Notes: generated from the letters alone by a model not told the origin. A stretch of DNA of 64,000 nt from Cryptomeria japonica (GCF_030272615.1 NC_081415.1:605875137-605939136); one strand, 5' to 3'; positions 37,705 to 51,232 are shown, numbered from the stretch's first letter. A program made the numbers and translations.

Positions 37705-40546
37705 TTAGTTCACCTCCTGAAGGGGTAATACCCCTAATTCACCTCTCAAATGCACAAAAGTTGTCTTTGGAAGAGGCTTGGTGAATATGTCTGCTAACTG
37801 TTCCTTACTGGACACATGCTCCAGTGCAATTTCTTTATTCCGAACCCTTTCCCTCAAGAAATGATACTTAAGCTCAAAATGCTTGGTTCTAGAATGTAAA
37901 ACCGGATTCTTTGATATATTGATAGCACTTGTGTTATCACATAATATACTTACCGGTACAGATATAGGGATCTTGAAGCCTTCCAATAGATGCTTCATCC
38001 AAATTGTCTGAGTGTAGTTCATGAAAGCTACAACATACTCTACTTTCGCTGTAGACTAAGAGATACAACTCTGCTTTTTACTCATCCATGAGACCAGTCT
38101 ACCACTGAGAAAGAATGCACCACCAGTTGTGCTCTTCTGGTCATCCACATTACCAACCCAATCAGCATCTGTGAACACTTTCAGATTGAAATTATTGTTG
38201 TATGGGTACCATAATCCATAGTCAACTATTCCCTTCAGATACCTAAGAATCCGCTTGACTGCAATCAAGTGAGATTCTTTTGGACTCTTCTAGAACCTTG
38301 CAGTGATGCCAACTGCATGTGCAATATCCGGTCTGCTATGTACTACATAATGCAACTTACCAATCATTGACCAGTATTTCTTCTCATCAACTAGTATAGA
38401 ATCATCCTCCTTTGTCAAATTGCAACCGGTCACCATCGATGTACCAAACGGTTTGCTGTCTTCCATGCCAAAAGTTTTCAACACCTCTTTGACATATTTG
38501 GACTGAGTGATGAAGATTCCATCTTCCATCTGCTGGATCTGCAGTCCAATGAAGAACTTAATCTCCCCTATGAGTGACATCTCAAACTCTTTCTTCATCT
38601 CATCAGCAAACTCATGACTCATCTTGTCATCTCCACCAAAGATGATGTCATTAATAAAAACTTCACGGATCAGAATCTAATCTCCTTCAGACTTCAAGTA
38701 GATATTGCTATCTTCACTTGTTCTCTCAAATCCAATCTTCACAAGATGGGAATGTAGGTACTCATACCATGCCCTAGGTGCTTGCTTTAGACCATATAAT
38801 GCTTTATGTAGCCTACATACCATGTCATTGTCTTCAAATAGGGTAAACCCATCTGGTTGCTCAATATACACCTCCTCTTCAAGTACACCATTTAGGAATG
38901 CAGATTTTACATCCATTTGATATACCTTGAATCTCTTAAAAGCTGCATATGCAAGAAGTATATGAACTCCTTCCAATCTGGCTACAGGAGCAAAGGTTTC
39001 CCCATATTCTTCACCTTCTTCTTGAGCATATCCTTTGCATACCAGTTTGGCTTTATTCCTAATCACTGAGCCATCCTCATTCAACTTATTTCTAAACACC
39101 CATTTGGTGCCAATGACATTTTTATGCTCTGATCTGGGTACCAAGGACCATGTACCATTTTTCTCTATCTGGTCAAGTTCTTCTTCCATTGCCTTGATCC
39201 AGTCTTCATCTTTATGAGCCTCTTTGAATGACTTAGGCTCAAATTCAGAGATCATACATGAGTTTTCTCTGATCTTTCTTCTGGTAAGGATTCCTGCATC
39301 CTTATCACCTATGATCTGCTTAGGATCATGATTCAACTTGACATACCGAGGAATGGTCTTAATTGGTTCTTCTTTCTTTTCTTCTTCATCCTCATCTTCA
39401 TCAGTATCAGCATTCACCGGTTTAGGAACACTGTTACTAGTACTCAGTTGACTGACAACCAGTTCCCAGAAGGTTGCAACTAGTTCATTTACAACTTGCT
39501 CATTGCTGGTTTCCTCAGTCTTCTCAGAGGATTCATCAACTCTTACATTGATGCTTTCCATAATTCTCTGAGTCCTATTGTTGTAGCACTTGAAAGCTTT
39601 ACTCTTGGTGGAATATCCTAGAAATATTCCTTCATCACATTTAGCTTCAAATTTACCTTGATGTTCACTCCTCTTGATGTAACATTTTCTACCAAATACC
39701 TTAAAGTAGTTAACCATAGGTGTCTTACCGGTCCAATACTCATAAGGAGTTTTGTCCTTACCCTTTTTGATGAGTACCCGGTTCATAGTGTTGACTGCAG
39801 TGCTCACCACTTCTCTCCAAAAGGTGAGCAACCTTTCCTTGGATCAACATGGTTCTAGCTGCTTCAACCATAGTCTGGTTATTCCTCTTTGCTAGGCCAT
39901 TCTATTGTGGATTTCGGGGGGCAGATAGCTATCTCTTGATGCCAAATTCTTCACAATACTTGTTGAATTCACTAGAAGTGAATTCCCCTCCTTCATCAGT
40001 TCTGAGACATTTGATCCTTTTACCACTTTCCTTCTCCACTAATGCTCTGAAAGCTTTGAATTTCCCAAAAGCTTCAGACTTGTCTTTCAAGAATGTGACC
40101 CATATCATTCTTGAGCAGTCATCAGTGAGAATCATGAAGTACCTATCACCCTGCACACTTCTAGTTTTCATAGGACCACATAAATTAGTATGCACAAGAT
40201 CAAGCAAGTTGTCAGCAGTGAAAGATTTACCTTTAAAGGTTGAGGAAGACATTTTTCCCAATTGACATTCTCTACACAAGGTATTATCTGGTTTGCTCAG
40301 CACCGGCAACCCTCTAACTGCCTTGATCCTACTAGCCTTCACAATGTTATCAAAGTTCACATGGCAGAATCTCCTATGCCATATCCAGCTGTCACCAAGC
40401 TTAGCCATAAGACATTTACTTATATTTGCATTTAGATGAAATAGGTTACCTTTAGTCTGCATGCCAGTGGCTACCAATTTACCATCTTTACCTTTGATTC
40501 TGCAAACTCCATTCTTGAATTGCAGAGTGAGACCACTATCATTTAG
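37705..40546 (-). pseudogene. Copia3 integrase, RT and RNase H
   Basis: GAG-pre-integrase and integrase core lie in 40477-39929 ([51 protein letters not shown]). One 384-codon open frame (39831-38677) runs from the integrase C-terminus into RT ([51 protein letters not shown]). The catalytic YVDD equivalent near 38647-38660 reads FIND, losing the first Asp. The rest of RT is in 38622-38290 and RNase H in 38268-37705 (DADWVGNVDDQKSTTGG, CDNTSAINISKNP, ADIFTKPLPK). Better preserved than Copia2, but stops and the RT change make it inactive. Confidence 0.93.
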
Positions 40547-41794
40547 CTAGGCAACACTTAGAAGGTTGTGTCTAAGACCATCAACCCAGTACACATTGTC
40601 AGGACTACTCTTTCCATTCAAAGAGATGGACCCTCTACCTTTGACCGTGCATGGTGCATCATTGCCAAAGCGAACCACACCACCATCATACTCCTCTAAG
40701 GATAGAAACTTGCTTCGGTCACCAGTCATATGGTGAGAACAACCACTGTCAATGATCCACTCATTGGAATCATCAAACCGAGAGACAAGAGCCTTCTTGT
40801 CTACCACATCTTCCTTTACAACAACAAACACAATGTCTTCATTCTCTTCATCTTTTGATTCCTCATCTGTGACACCTTCATCAACTGCCAAAAAATAATT
40901 TCTCCTATTCCCTCCTTTGAATTTCTTGAACCTTTCTGGTTTATCCTTGTTGTCACTATTAGGACAGTTCATAGCAATATGTCCTATCCAATTATAGGAG
41001 AAACATTTCAAAGGAAGCTTACCTTTGTATTTACTAGTCCCTTTTGGAAATCTCTTGGCAAGAAGAGCTTCAAATTCCATCAAAGACTCTTCATCCTTCA
41101 TTTCTCTATTTTGATTGGGTTCCCCACTAGTGCTAGCCTCTTTTCCTTTTCTGGATGGTATAGTAGAAGCTTTAAAAGTTGATTTTGTCTTTTGAACACT
41201 ACCATCAAAACTATTTAGCTCATAGGCTATCAACTTGGCTATGATGGAATCCAAGGATGCCTTAGACTTGTCTATTGATCTTAGCTCCTAAATAGCAGCA
41301 ACCCTTATTGCATAGACCAGCAACAGGGATCTCAGGACTTTGCTTACCACAATGGAATCTTCCATTTTGCCACCTGCACTCTTTATTTCTCCAACAACTA
41401 TTTTGATTATTATTCCATACTACTGAATGGTCTCTCCTTCAACCATTTGCATGTCTTCAAACTTTCCTCTCAAGCTCTCTTCCTTAGCCTATTTTACATG
41501 CTCATCACCACCATAGATATTTTCAAGAGCATCCCATACCTCTTTGGGATTTTCGTTGTCCTCAACATCAATAAATTCAATGTCAGATAGGCTACTAATG
41601 AGGGCTTCCATGACTTGCCCATTTTCTTGTATCTCTCTCTTTTAGTCATCAGTGAGAGTACCGATAGGAACAACATATACATTTTCAACATAACTCCAGT
41701 GTTGAACACCCATGCTTTTGATGAATATCTTCATCCTATCTTTCCATATACCAAAATTTTCTCTGTTAAACTTTGGACCTTCCCTCTTCATCAT
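40547..41794 (-). pseudogene. Copia3 gag and protease
   Basis: From ATG 41794 the frame gives a copia gag (REGPKFNRENFGIWKDRMKIF, SSLSDIEFIDVED, GKFEDMQMVEGETIQ) with several stops up to 41255. A 235-codon open piece (41254-40547) follows. The knuckle reads CFSYNWIGHIAMNC, with the second Cys changed to Tyr. The protease follows with IDSGCSHHMTGDRSKF near 40750-40705. The domain order and close similarity to the Copia2 gag make the assignment secure. Confidence 0.9.
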
Positions 41795-41844
41795 TTGACT
41801 AGGATCTTTTCCTCAAGCAGTTAGGCTTACAACACAAAGGACAT

Positions 41845-41861
41845 GGAGTGCTCTGATACCA
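41845..41861 (-). other. Primer-binding site of Copia3
   Basis: Sense TGGTATCAGAGCACTCC, a perfect initiator-Met-type match over its first 12 bases, with a 2-bp AT spacer to the LTR. Confidence 0.92.
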
Positions 41862-41863
41862 AT

Positions 41864-43408
41864 TGATAGGTCAATGATGAACCACTAGGACCAAACTGGT
41901 ACTGGGAGGGGGGGGTGAATCAGTACAAACACAAATGTAGTCAAAAACCGGTTTGACAGCAAATGCTCCAAATGACTGGCAAACAAGGATACCAGTAAAG
42001 CAGAGTGCAACCAGTAACATACAATATAGCTCAATCGGTCATGAACCGGTCACTCAATAAGCTTTCCTCTTAGCTTAATACTACAGTTTCATTATATTCT
42101 CATGCATAAACCAGTAAACTTGACCATCAGATCTTCACAACAATGAGTTCAATATGTTTTATAGACAAGCATAAAACATAGAACCTTCATGTGCTTAACA
42201 GGTAAAACAAAGCATCACAAGACAGAAGCATTTCACATGACACACATATTTTTCACGTGGAAACCCAACTGGAAAAAACCACGGTGGGGATGAATACCCA
42301 CAAGCTGCTTTTTGAACTCTTTAGAAGTCCACTCTGTTAGGAGCCTTGTCCAGTTAAGGACATTACAATAGGTTCTGGTAGGAACTGATCCTGTTAAGGA
42401 TCACTTAGTTAAGGGATACCCGGTTAAGGGTTAAACCTAGTAGGGTCACCTTGTTAGAGGATTTCAAGAACTCAATAGTTGAAAGGATCTCCTAAGCTTC
42501 TCTAGCTTCTCAAAACTCATTAGCCTCAAGTTACCCGGTTAAGGGATTTGAAACAAGTTGGTTAAGACCAACCGATTTAAGGGATTTTGAATCAAGCCAG
42601 TTAAGGCTACCCTGTTAGGGGATTTTACAACTGTTGAAGTGGTTAGAGATCAATAGGTATTATAATGATCTGTTAACAGCACTTAATGCTAATGCAAATC
42701 TGTTTAGGCTCCTCTTTTCCTTCTGCACATTCACTTTATAGGTATCTCTTATCTCCTTTGGTCTAGCAAGAATCACATATCACTTTCCTTGGATACACAC
42801 TCACAAATTTTTCCAGCAACCTCAGAAAGAAACCCAAAATTGACCTTATAGGAAACATACAGGTCGGTAGCAAAAACCCTAAACCCTAAACCTGTTGGGT
42901 TAAGCAATTCAAACGGTTCAATCCTAACCGTTGAATCATGCTGCATTAAATGCAACAATCTTGAATCGACCTCAAGATATTCTCCATCATCCATTGTCCA
43001 CCATCTTCATGGTGGCTAATAACCCATCACATATTATCACCATTTGATAGACTTCGCACATTCCCGAGGTAGATAGGAATATTCATCTTCATGCAAGATT
43101 CTTCACGCACATAGAGCTTACGTGGCAATAGGATCTGTCCTTCATCATATTCTAACTCATCACACACAGATCACCGATTGAGTCACACAGACTTGAGGTA
43201 CTCCAACCAGAAACCCTGAAGTGGAAGCTACCTACCAACCAGTAGTCATACAATGCTTCCATGTGTCGGTTCCCATAACTACATGTCAATTCACCTTGAA
43301 CAAATATGCCGCTTCACTTTCCTTGGACAAATATGCCGCTTCACTTTGGCATATAAATCGGTTCATACATATGTTAGTTCCTCTCTCTTCACTTATCACA
43401 TGTGTCGG
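41864..43408 (-). repeat. 5' LTR of Copia3, inner part
   Basis: Begins TGATAGGTCAATGATGAACC and matches the left LTR. Interrupted after GTCGG (43404-43408), the target duplication of element D. Confidence 0.93.
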
Positions 43409-44969
43409 TGTAAAGCGGAAAATCATGATCGAACCCTAAGTATTCCCCCCACCACTCCAAGGAGAGAGAAAGGAGGTCACTAGGGTTGACGGTTTTCACT
43501 TAGGGGAGACTTTACATTCAAAAGAGGGGTTGAAACCCACAAGATCCAATCCCACACAATGCAAGATTGGATTCTAAATGAGTTTCAAGGGTTAAGACAG
43601 CAAGGCTACCCTCTTTTGTAAAGAATGTAGATAGAAGGATTGAGCTAGGAATGCATGTAAAGTGAGAAAGATTCACTTATAAACAGAGATAGGAATATAG
43701 GATGAAGCTGCGGACCTGGAATTAGCAGTAAAATGTCGAGGCGGAGCTGCCTGCAAATTTGAGCAAAAGTTGACGGGACGATGGCGCCCGGTGTGCACAC
43801 GGTCCTCCGAAAAATCTGAGAAATGAAGGGGGATCTATTCGTCTCTGCACAAGGATTCTAGATCTTCAATTATAGCCGCGTACCTGCAACCTACACACAG
43901 AAAAGAGAGGACGATTGGGGGGTTAGGGATTAGGGGTTTGCCTTTAGGTCAAACCCCGATTTTGAAATTAACCAAGAAATGAGAATGCTGTAAATGTAAA
44001 TGTTTGTAATGTAATCAAGTACTGATACCTTGTTGTAAGAATGTTTGTATTCTTACATGCGAAGGTGTAATGATGTTGTATGTTGTATGTTGTAGGTGAT
44101 CTCCTCTTCAATGGTTGAATCCTTGTCTTGAATGCAACACTTAGCCTTGAATGGAGACTTAGAATGCTCAATTGCTTGAAGGAATGCTTGAATGCTTGAA
44201 TGTTTGAATGTTTGCCTATCGCTTTCGCCTCTTGCACATATCTGTTTTTCCTCTTTTTCTTGGAGAGGAAATGTAGTTTATATACTTGTCAATTAGGGTT
44301 AGGAGACTAATTTTTCCGACCTTAGGCCGACCTAGGAACATTATTTTCCAAATTGCAAACTTGAAGACCTAATGCCCAACAAGACACCAGGCCCAAAATA
44401 GGGCCAGGGACCAGGGCGCTGCACGTCATGGTCCCACCTCCCGGGACAGCAGGGTGCAAGGAGGATCAAGCCAAGGTGCAGAAAGATGCAGTTTTTGATG
44501 TCGTAAACAGGTTTCGGGGTCTACATTCATATGTCCTTCCTCTTTTTTCATCTACCCTTTCTGAGAGGGGAAATGTAGTTTATATACTTGTCAATTAGGG
44601 TTGAAAGACTAATTTTTCCGACCTTAGGCCGACCTAGGAAGATTATTTTCCAATTTGCAAACTTAAAGACCCGAAGCCCCATAAGAGACTGGGCCCAAAA
44701 TAGGGCCAGGGACCAGGGTGTTGGGCGCCATGGTCCTGGGGGACCAGGGCGCTAGGCGATATGGTCTTGAAGGACTAGGGCACTGGGCGCCATGGTCCCA
44801 CCTCCAGGGACAGCAGGGTGCAAGGAGGATTAGGCCAGGGTGCTGAAAAATGCAGTTTTTGATGTCATGAACAAGTTTCGGGGTCTCCATTCAGGTTCAG
44901 TGTTGTGTCGCCATCGTGAAGACCCAAATGCAGTCAAACTTGCAAGTGTCGCAATTTTAGGATGCTACA
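43409..44969 (-). repeat. 3' LTR of D (1561 bp)
   Basis: Edges TGTAAAGCGG and GATGCTACA. It is longer than its partner because a segment of about 302 bp is duplicated in tandem: the GAAATGTAGTTTATATAC landmark occurs at 44269 and 44571. The duplicated units have different numbers of the 31-bp hairpin repeat. Confidence 0.92.
44731..44777. repeat. 31-bp-period hairpin repeat in D 3' LTR
   Basis: TGGTCCTGGGGGACCA at 44731-44746 and its variant TGGTCTTGAAGGACTA at 44762-44777, 31 bp apart, followed by a half unit at 44793. Each core is a stem with a 2 to 4 base loop. Confidence 0.85.
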
Positions 44970-44985
44970 TTTAGCCCCCACTTTA
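44970..44985 (-). other. Polypurine tract of D
   Basis: Sense AAAGTGGGGGCTAAA lies directly against the LTR start TGTAGCATCC. Confidence 0.8.
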
Positions 44986-45758
44986 GCGGGAGTATAAGCG
45001 TATGCCCATACTTTCGGTAAAGTACAAGGAAACAACATTGAAAGACTTTCACCACGTCAAGGAGGCAAGAAACACCAAGCCCCCAGTGGACTAAGGATCT
45101 TACGACTTCGATTGAAAAAGTAAAAGGGAAGATCACGAGGGAGAACCATGAATGTTAGTAATAAGGTTCCCTCACTATGAGTCATGCAAGAGAAATACCA
45201 AAAATTTTCAAGGAAAAGCTAAGTTCGCCAAAAATTTTCAAGTATCCTGAAGGGATAGATGGGGTGTATGCCCCCCTACGTTAAAGCGTTCACACACGCC
45301 TCAACGAGGGTGATTGCTTTAAGGTAGTGATACACATAAGAAATGAGAAGGGAAAGGAGCACGTTATCACAAAGATTTAGCCCCCAAGTGTGAGATAAAC
45401 CCAAGGATAATAGACACAAAACACAAAGCACGAGGTGACTTCGCTTTCCTCGGGGTTAGTATGCTGTATGATAATTCATGTATATCATATGTATGTATGC
45501 ATAATTGTTCTTCATTCCCCAATCAAGGAAGGTCACCTACAAGAAGGGAACACATGTGTCTTTTGAGTCAACATGAGAGAGACCAAAAGAGATCTCAATG
45601 CTTTGCATCGTCCTCAAGTAGACAACACTTAAGGACAACAAATAGAAGAATGAGAATAACACATAGAAGAAGTAACAAAAGAGAGGAGGAGAGAATCTGC
45701 TATGCTAATGAAACTAGTCTAGCACGTCATCCACCCCCCGATCTTGCTGATCAATATT

Positions 45759-48700
45759 TCAGGAAGGCAGGAAACACGCTAGAGGAGGAACATTCAACAC
45801 AGCAGATGGAGCTATCACAAGATCCAAACAAGGGCTATGTTCATGTTCCAAGCCACGTTGTTCTTGTCTAGGAGCTAGGATAGGTTCTTTAGAAAATTCG
45901 TTAGATAAATGGTTATCAATATCAACAAATTCATATTCACTATCAGAAGCAAGAGAAGTAACATTTTTATCATGAATAACATTTTCATCTATATCATCAT
46001 CAAGATTTATAAAAATAGGATCTGTAACTCGCACAGGATCAAAACCATCATGCATCTTATGTTTAGGAGATTTTGGCTCAATTTTCGGCTGAGGAGAAAA
46101 TGGAAAAATACTAGCTGAAGGTGTTTTTGGAGATTGCAAAGTTTGAGAAGTAGCTGCCTGAGCTCTAAGACGACGCTTTCGTCAGCGTTCACGCGTAGAA
46201 TGATTTCGTCTAGTCTTAGTAAGAAGTGGAGAAGATTGAGGAGGAGGAATGTTCTCATCCTTATCACTTGGGTGTTTAGGTTGTGGTCTCTTAGGCTAGA
46301 TAATAGGAGAAGAGGAAGGTCTCTTCTCTTTATAACAGGAAGGAGGAGGAACTGCTCCATATAAAGGAGGAATATTTGGTTTAGGAAGGAGACCAAGTCC
46401 ATCATGACGAGGACGTATAGTTCTGCTTTTAGAAAGTTTATTAGACATAGACATAGTCACATCCATAGGAATGGGTTGGGAATCTTCTTGAGGAAAGACA
46501 TTAGTTTTATCTTTCAAAGGAAGAACTTCCTTCTCAAGAACGATAGGAATATCAAGTTTGGGTGTTCTAGGTTCACTTAGAGATAGGATCATATCTGTTT
46601 TCCACTTTTGATAAGATTTGAAAAGATGATCACTTCGTGGAGGAAGAGATTGGAATTGTTTAGGCCAAAAATAATCAATAGGAACGCTAGAAGTTCTTTC
46701 AGCTGGTTTAAAGAGACTATGATTGACAGTAACAACTTCACCATTATGGGGAAATTTCAAACACTTATGAATAGGAGAAGCAATAGCTTTCATGGAAGAT
46801 AGCCAAGGATAGCCTAGCTTCACACGAAATTGTTCGGATGATGGAATAATAGCAAAGCTCACATCAAGGGATTTGTTTTGAACTTCAATAGGTAATGTAA
46901 TAGAACCAATTGCAGGAGAAGAAAATGCATCAAATAATTTCACAATCACATCTGTTTTGTCATAGATCACTTGATTCAATTGCAAAGTAAAAAGAAATTC
47001 TTCAGTAATAACATTAACCATGCAAGCAGGATCAATAAGCACTCCATGGCAAGGTGTATTCTTGACTTTTGCAACTATATATAAAGGACCATCAGGTGCC
47101 CTGATAGTTTCATTAGAATCAAATGTGATGGAAGGTTCTTTAGGGTTTTCTTGCTGCTCTACAAAGTTAATCACATTCGGAATCATAGACACAAGACCAT
47201 CAGATGAGAAAGAGGAATCATTAGTCTCAATCACATTACAGGTATGAGAAGGTAATGGATTAGTAAAAATCTTAAGCTTTTGGTTAGGAGGAGCTACAGA
47301 TGTATTGCCTTTATCATTCACTCCAGAAACAGAGATAGTATTATTATCAATCAAATCTTGAATTTTACCCTTTAAAGCAAAACATTTTTCAGTATCATGC
47401 CCAGGTTGACGATGAAATTGACAAAAAGATTTGTTATCAAAATAGGGTGAATTAATATTTGCAGGATCTATTTGCTTTATAGGAGGGAGAGTAAGCACAT
47501 TTTGTTCCAATAACTTATTCATAATACTATGCAATGATTCATTCAAAGGAGTAAACTTTCTTTCTTTCTTGAAAAACTTAGAAATAGGAGGCACACCTGA
47601 TGCTGCATTCACATTGTTGTTGATGATGTTTTCATTGAACTTAATGGACTCTCTATTCGGTTTAAACTTCCCAAATGGTTGTTGACTACTATCACCCTTA
47701 TCACTCGGAGCCATAGGATTTGCTTGTTCCATTTGACTCACAGTCAGTTGATAATTGTGAAGAGTTGCACACAACTGTTGGAAAGAAGTAAACTCAAAAA
47801 ACAGAAGTTTTTCTCTAATATCTTTTTGTAAATTAGAAATAAAGATTCTTTGAATATCATTGTCAGGCACTGGAAAAGAGATTTGAGCATACAAATGCTT
47901 ATATCTACCAATGAAATCAGTCACTTTTTCTTTAACACCTTGTTTACAATGCATTAAATCAATCAAAGTAACTTTAGGACTTATATTGTTTTGAAATTGT
48001 TGAATAAAAGCATTTGCAAGTTGTTCGAAAGAAGTAATAGAATAAGAAGGCAACGAGCAATACCATTGTAGGGCTTTATCTCTTAATGTCCTAGTAAACA
48101 GTTTTGCAAGCAACCTTTGGTCATAAGCAAAATCGGTACATATTGTTTGAAAAGTCTTAACATGTGTTAGAGGATCACCTTTACCATTATAAAGCTCCAA
48201 ATGCGGGATTTCAACATGTTTAGGGGGGATAGCTCGAACAATGTCAAGAGAAAGTGGGCTCACAACATCAAATGTGGGCACACTAAACTTAGATTGATTC
48301 ATAGAGGCAATTTGTTGCTATAAAGAAGAGACAGTTTGTGCAAGATTATTAATGGTCGCTTCAGTCGAGGAGTTCATATTAGATGTGTTAGATTGTGATG
48401 GAGGTATTATGTTATTGAAAGAAGGTATTGATTGAGAGTAAGGTGGCGGGACACTATGATAGTTAGTCATAGGAGATGATTGGAAAAGAGGAGCACTACA
48501 AGGAGGAATGGAATGGTTAAATGAATTGCCCCCTTGCATCATGTTCATTTGTGGAGATATAATAGGAACACTTATTGAAGGAATGAATGAAGAAGTCGGA
48601 TTGAATGAAGGAAGAGGGTTGATTGAAGAAGAAGGATTGCCCCCATGACTGGTGATCATAGGTGGAATTTCTTGTATAGAAGTAGTCATTATGTTTGATG

Positions 48701-49163
48701 TAAAGGTAGGTATACTAGCAATAGAAGTTGTTAAAGGAATGGAATGATTGATTTGAGTGGGAGGTTGTGTATAACCTAAAGTTTCGGCAAAACTCTTCAT
48801 AGGCATCACATTTGAATCCATGATGTGTGCAATACCACGCAAAATATCAATTCCATTCTTATCACTTTGAACCATACGTTTTAGACCCTCAATTAATGAA
48901 AGAGCTTGACTATCGAGATACTCTTGAGACATCCATTGCTGAAAATCATCAAATTGGTTATCCAATTTTGAAATTTGTTCTACAGAAACCTCATGGAGAG
49001 CTTCTTCATCATTAGGAGGATTAGAGGAATTACCCGTGTCCTCGTTAAAAAGGCTATTCAAATTAGGTTCCATCTCCTCAGTAATTAAACTTTGGAAAGA
49101 CTTAATTCTAATGCTTCGTCTAACGGGAATAGTGTAAGTAGGGCTTATTGTTGTAAAACTCAT
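45759..49163 (-). pseudogene. Element D gag-protease polyprotein (three stops)
   Basis: From ATG 49163 one frame runs 1134 codons to a TGA at 45759, broken only by TAG at 48318, TAG at 46296 and TGA at 46182; no frameshift is needed. The N-terminal 280 residues are Ser/Thr/Pro/Asn-rich. Residues about 318-480 form the retrotransposon gag domain (LELYNGKGDPLTHVKTF, KALQWYCSLPSYSITSFEQL). A CX2HX4HX4C zinc motif is near residue 578. A retropepsin-like region is near residue 710, but its motif reads L-I-D-P-A where D-[ST/G]-G is expected. GYPWLSSMKAI corresponds to the 'LGRPW' segment. The last 270 residues are unassigned. All three stops can arise by one C-to-T change from Gln or Arg codons, so it died recently. 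Confidence 0.88.
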
Positions 49164-50326
49164 GCACTAGAGAGGGAGAGAAGATTTTGAATTTAGAGGT
49201 AGCAAATTTCAATAAAATTAGCCAATCTCCTAGATTTAGGCTGTTAAATACAATCACGACAATCTCCCGAATTTTTGAAAAAAAAGTCAGGGACCGTGGC
49301 GAACGGAGTGCACGCGGTCCTCGCAACTTTCTTTGAAATTTTCAGGGATGAAAGTTATGATGATTTTAAAGCTAATCTGAAAAAATTGAGTGATTTTATG
49401 ATCTGTAGAAAGGCCAAATTAAAGTTGCAATCTCAAAATTGAACCCTACCAAGATTGTTGAAAAATGCAAAATTTGAATTTTGAAAAAGAGATGGAAATT
49501 GAAATTTTGAATTTTATGATTTTAGAGGGAATACTAAGAGAAATGCAAGCTTTGAAATTTAAAAGTTGACTCAATTTCACGCAAAATTCAATTTTGAAAG
49601 CGGAAATCAAAGTTGTTGCAATTAAACACTTAATTTCAAAAGTCACAAATTGCAAGAATTTGAATAAAGCACTGAAATTTCGAATGAATGCCGACACACT
49701 TCTCAGATTTAGGATAGTAAGAAATACAATTTTGACACAAAATTTCAATTTCAACAATTTTTGAATGATTAGAAGCCTTAATCCAAGCAATCACTAGACC
49801 AAATTTGACCTTAATTTTGAAAGTGTTAGAATTGATGAAATCAGTCAAGATTTTGAATTTTAGCAGAAAAATACAGTAAGATATAGCTCCCAAAATTTCG
49901 GAAAAAATGTCAGGGACAATGGCGCTCGGGGTGCACACGGTCCTCACAACTTTTTTCCAAATTTTTAGGGATGAAAGATATTATGATTTTGTTGCGGAAT
50001 CCAAAGTTACAGCTGATTTGGAGATGTTTTGATCAGTGAAATTGTCGGTCAAAGGTTGAACAAAGAGGGTTTTAAAAATTAGGGTTTTGACACTTAACCA
50101 CTTAATTTTTAGAATTAAAGCACAAATATGAATTGACAATTTGTAATAGAAGGGTAGATCTGAAACAAGCATTAACAATTAAACATTTCACAAGCTCAAT
50201 TACTAAAAAGAAAATTTAGGGTTTTCATGCAATTAACCTCTAAAATTTTGCAAAAGATCAAACATGGAAATGTAAATAAGGAAGCAAATTTTTTCAAATA
50301 TAACCATGAATAATCAGAAAGGATGT
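49164..50326 (-). other. Leader of D
   Basis: About 1.16 kb between primer site and gag with no recognised gene. A segment of about 110 bp is present twice (about 49270-49380 and 49890-50000), each with a GTGCACRCGGTCC motif (near 49308 and 49931) and AGGGATGAAAG. The same motif is in both LTRs (near 43792 and 50732). Confidence 0.75.
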
Positions 50327-50344
50327 TTCATGTCGGGTTCACCA
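50327..50344 (-). other. Primer-binding site of D
   Basis: Sense TGGTGAACCCGACATGAA, 3 bp after the LTR end. It differs by one base from the site in E, so both elements use the same tRNA, which I do not name. Confidence 0.8.
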
Positions 50345-51232
50345 AAATGTAAAGCGGAAAATCGCGATCGAACCCTAAGTGTTCCCCCCACCACTCCAAG
50401 GAGAGAGAAAGGAGGTCACTAGGGTTGACGGTTTTCACTTAGGGGAGACTTTACATTCAAAAGAGGGGTTGAAACCCACAAGATCCAATCCCACACAATG
50501 CAAGATTGGATTCTAAATGAGTTTCAATGGTTAAGACAGCAAGGCTACCCTCTTTTGTAAAGAATGTAGATAGAAGAATTGAGCTAGGAATGCATGTAAA
50601 GTGAGAAAGATTCACTTATAAACAGAGATAGGAATATAGGATGAAGCTGCAGACCTGGAATTAGCAGTAAAATGTCGAGACGGAGTTGTCCTGCAAATTT
50701 GAGCAAAAATTGACGGGATGATGGAACCCGGCGTGCACACGGTCCTTCGAAAAATCCGCAAAACGAAGGGGGCTCTGTTCATCTCTACACAAGGATTCCA
50801 GATCTTCAACTACAGTCACGTACCTACAACCTACACACAGAAAAGAGAGGACGATTGGGGGGTTAGGGATTAGGGGTTTTCCCTTAGGTCAAACCCCAAT
50901 TTTGGAATTAACCAAGAAATGAGAATGTTGTAAATGTAAATGATTGTAATGTAAACAAGTACTGATACCTTGTTGTAAGAATGTTTGTATTCTTACATGC
51001 GAAGGTGTAAATGTTGTTGTATGTTGTAAGTTGTAAGTGATCTCCTCTTCAATGGTTGAATCCTTGTCTTGAATGCAACACTTAACCTTGAATGGAGACT
51101 TAGAATGCTCAATTGCTTGAAGGAATGCTTGAATGCTTGAATGTTTGAATATAGCTTCCGCATCTTGTACACATATGTCCTTCCTCTTTTTTCATCTACC
51201 CTTTCTGAGAGGGGAAATGTAGTTTATATACT

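Noticed and set aside
44663-44890. Pro/Gly/Trp-rich small proteins (also 51287-51565)
   Set aside because: Translations of the 31-bp hairpin repeat, differing in length with repeat number.
45461-45871. 136-codon plus-strand frame
   Set aside because: It lies antisense to the end and 3' untranslated region of the D polyprotein and shows no motif.
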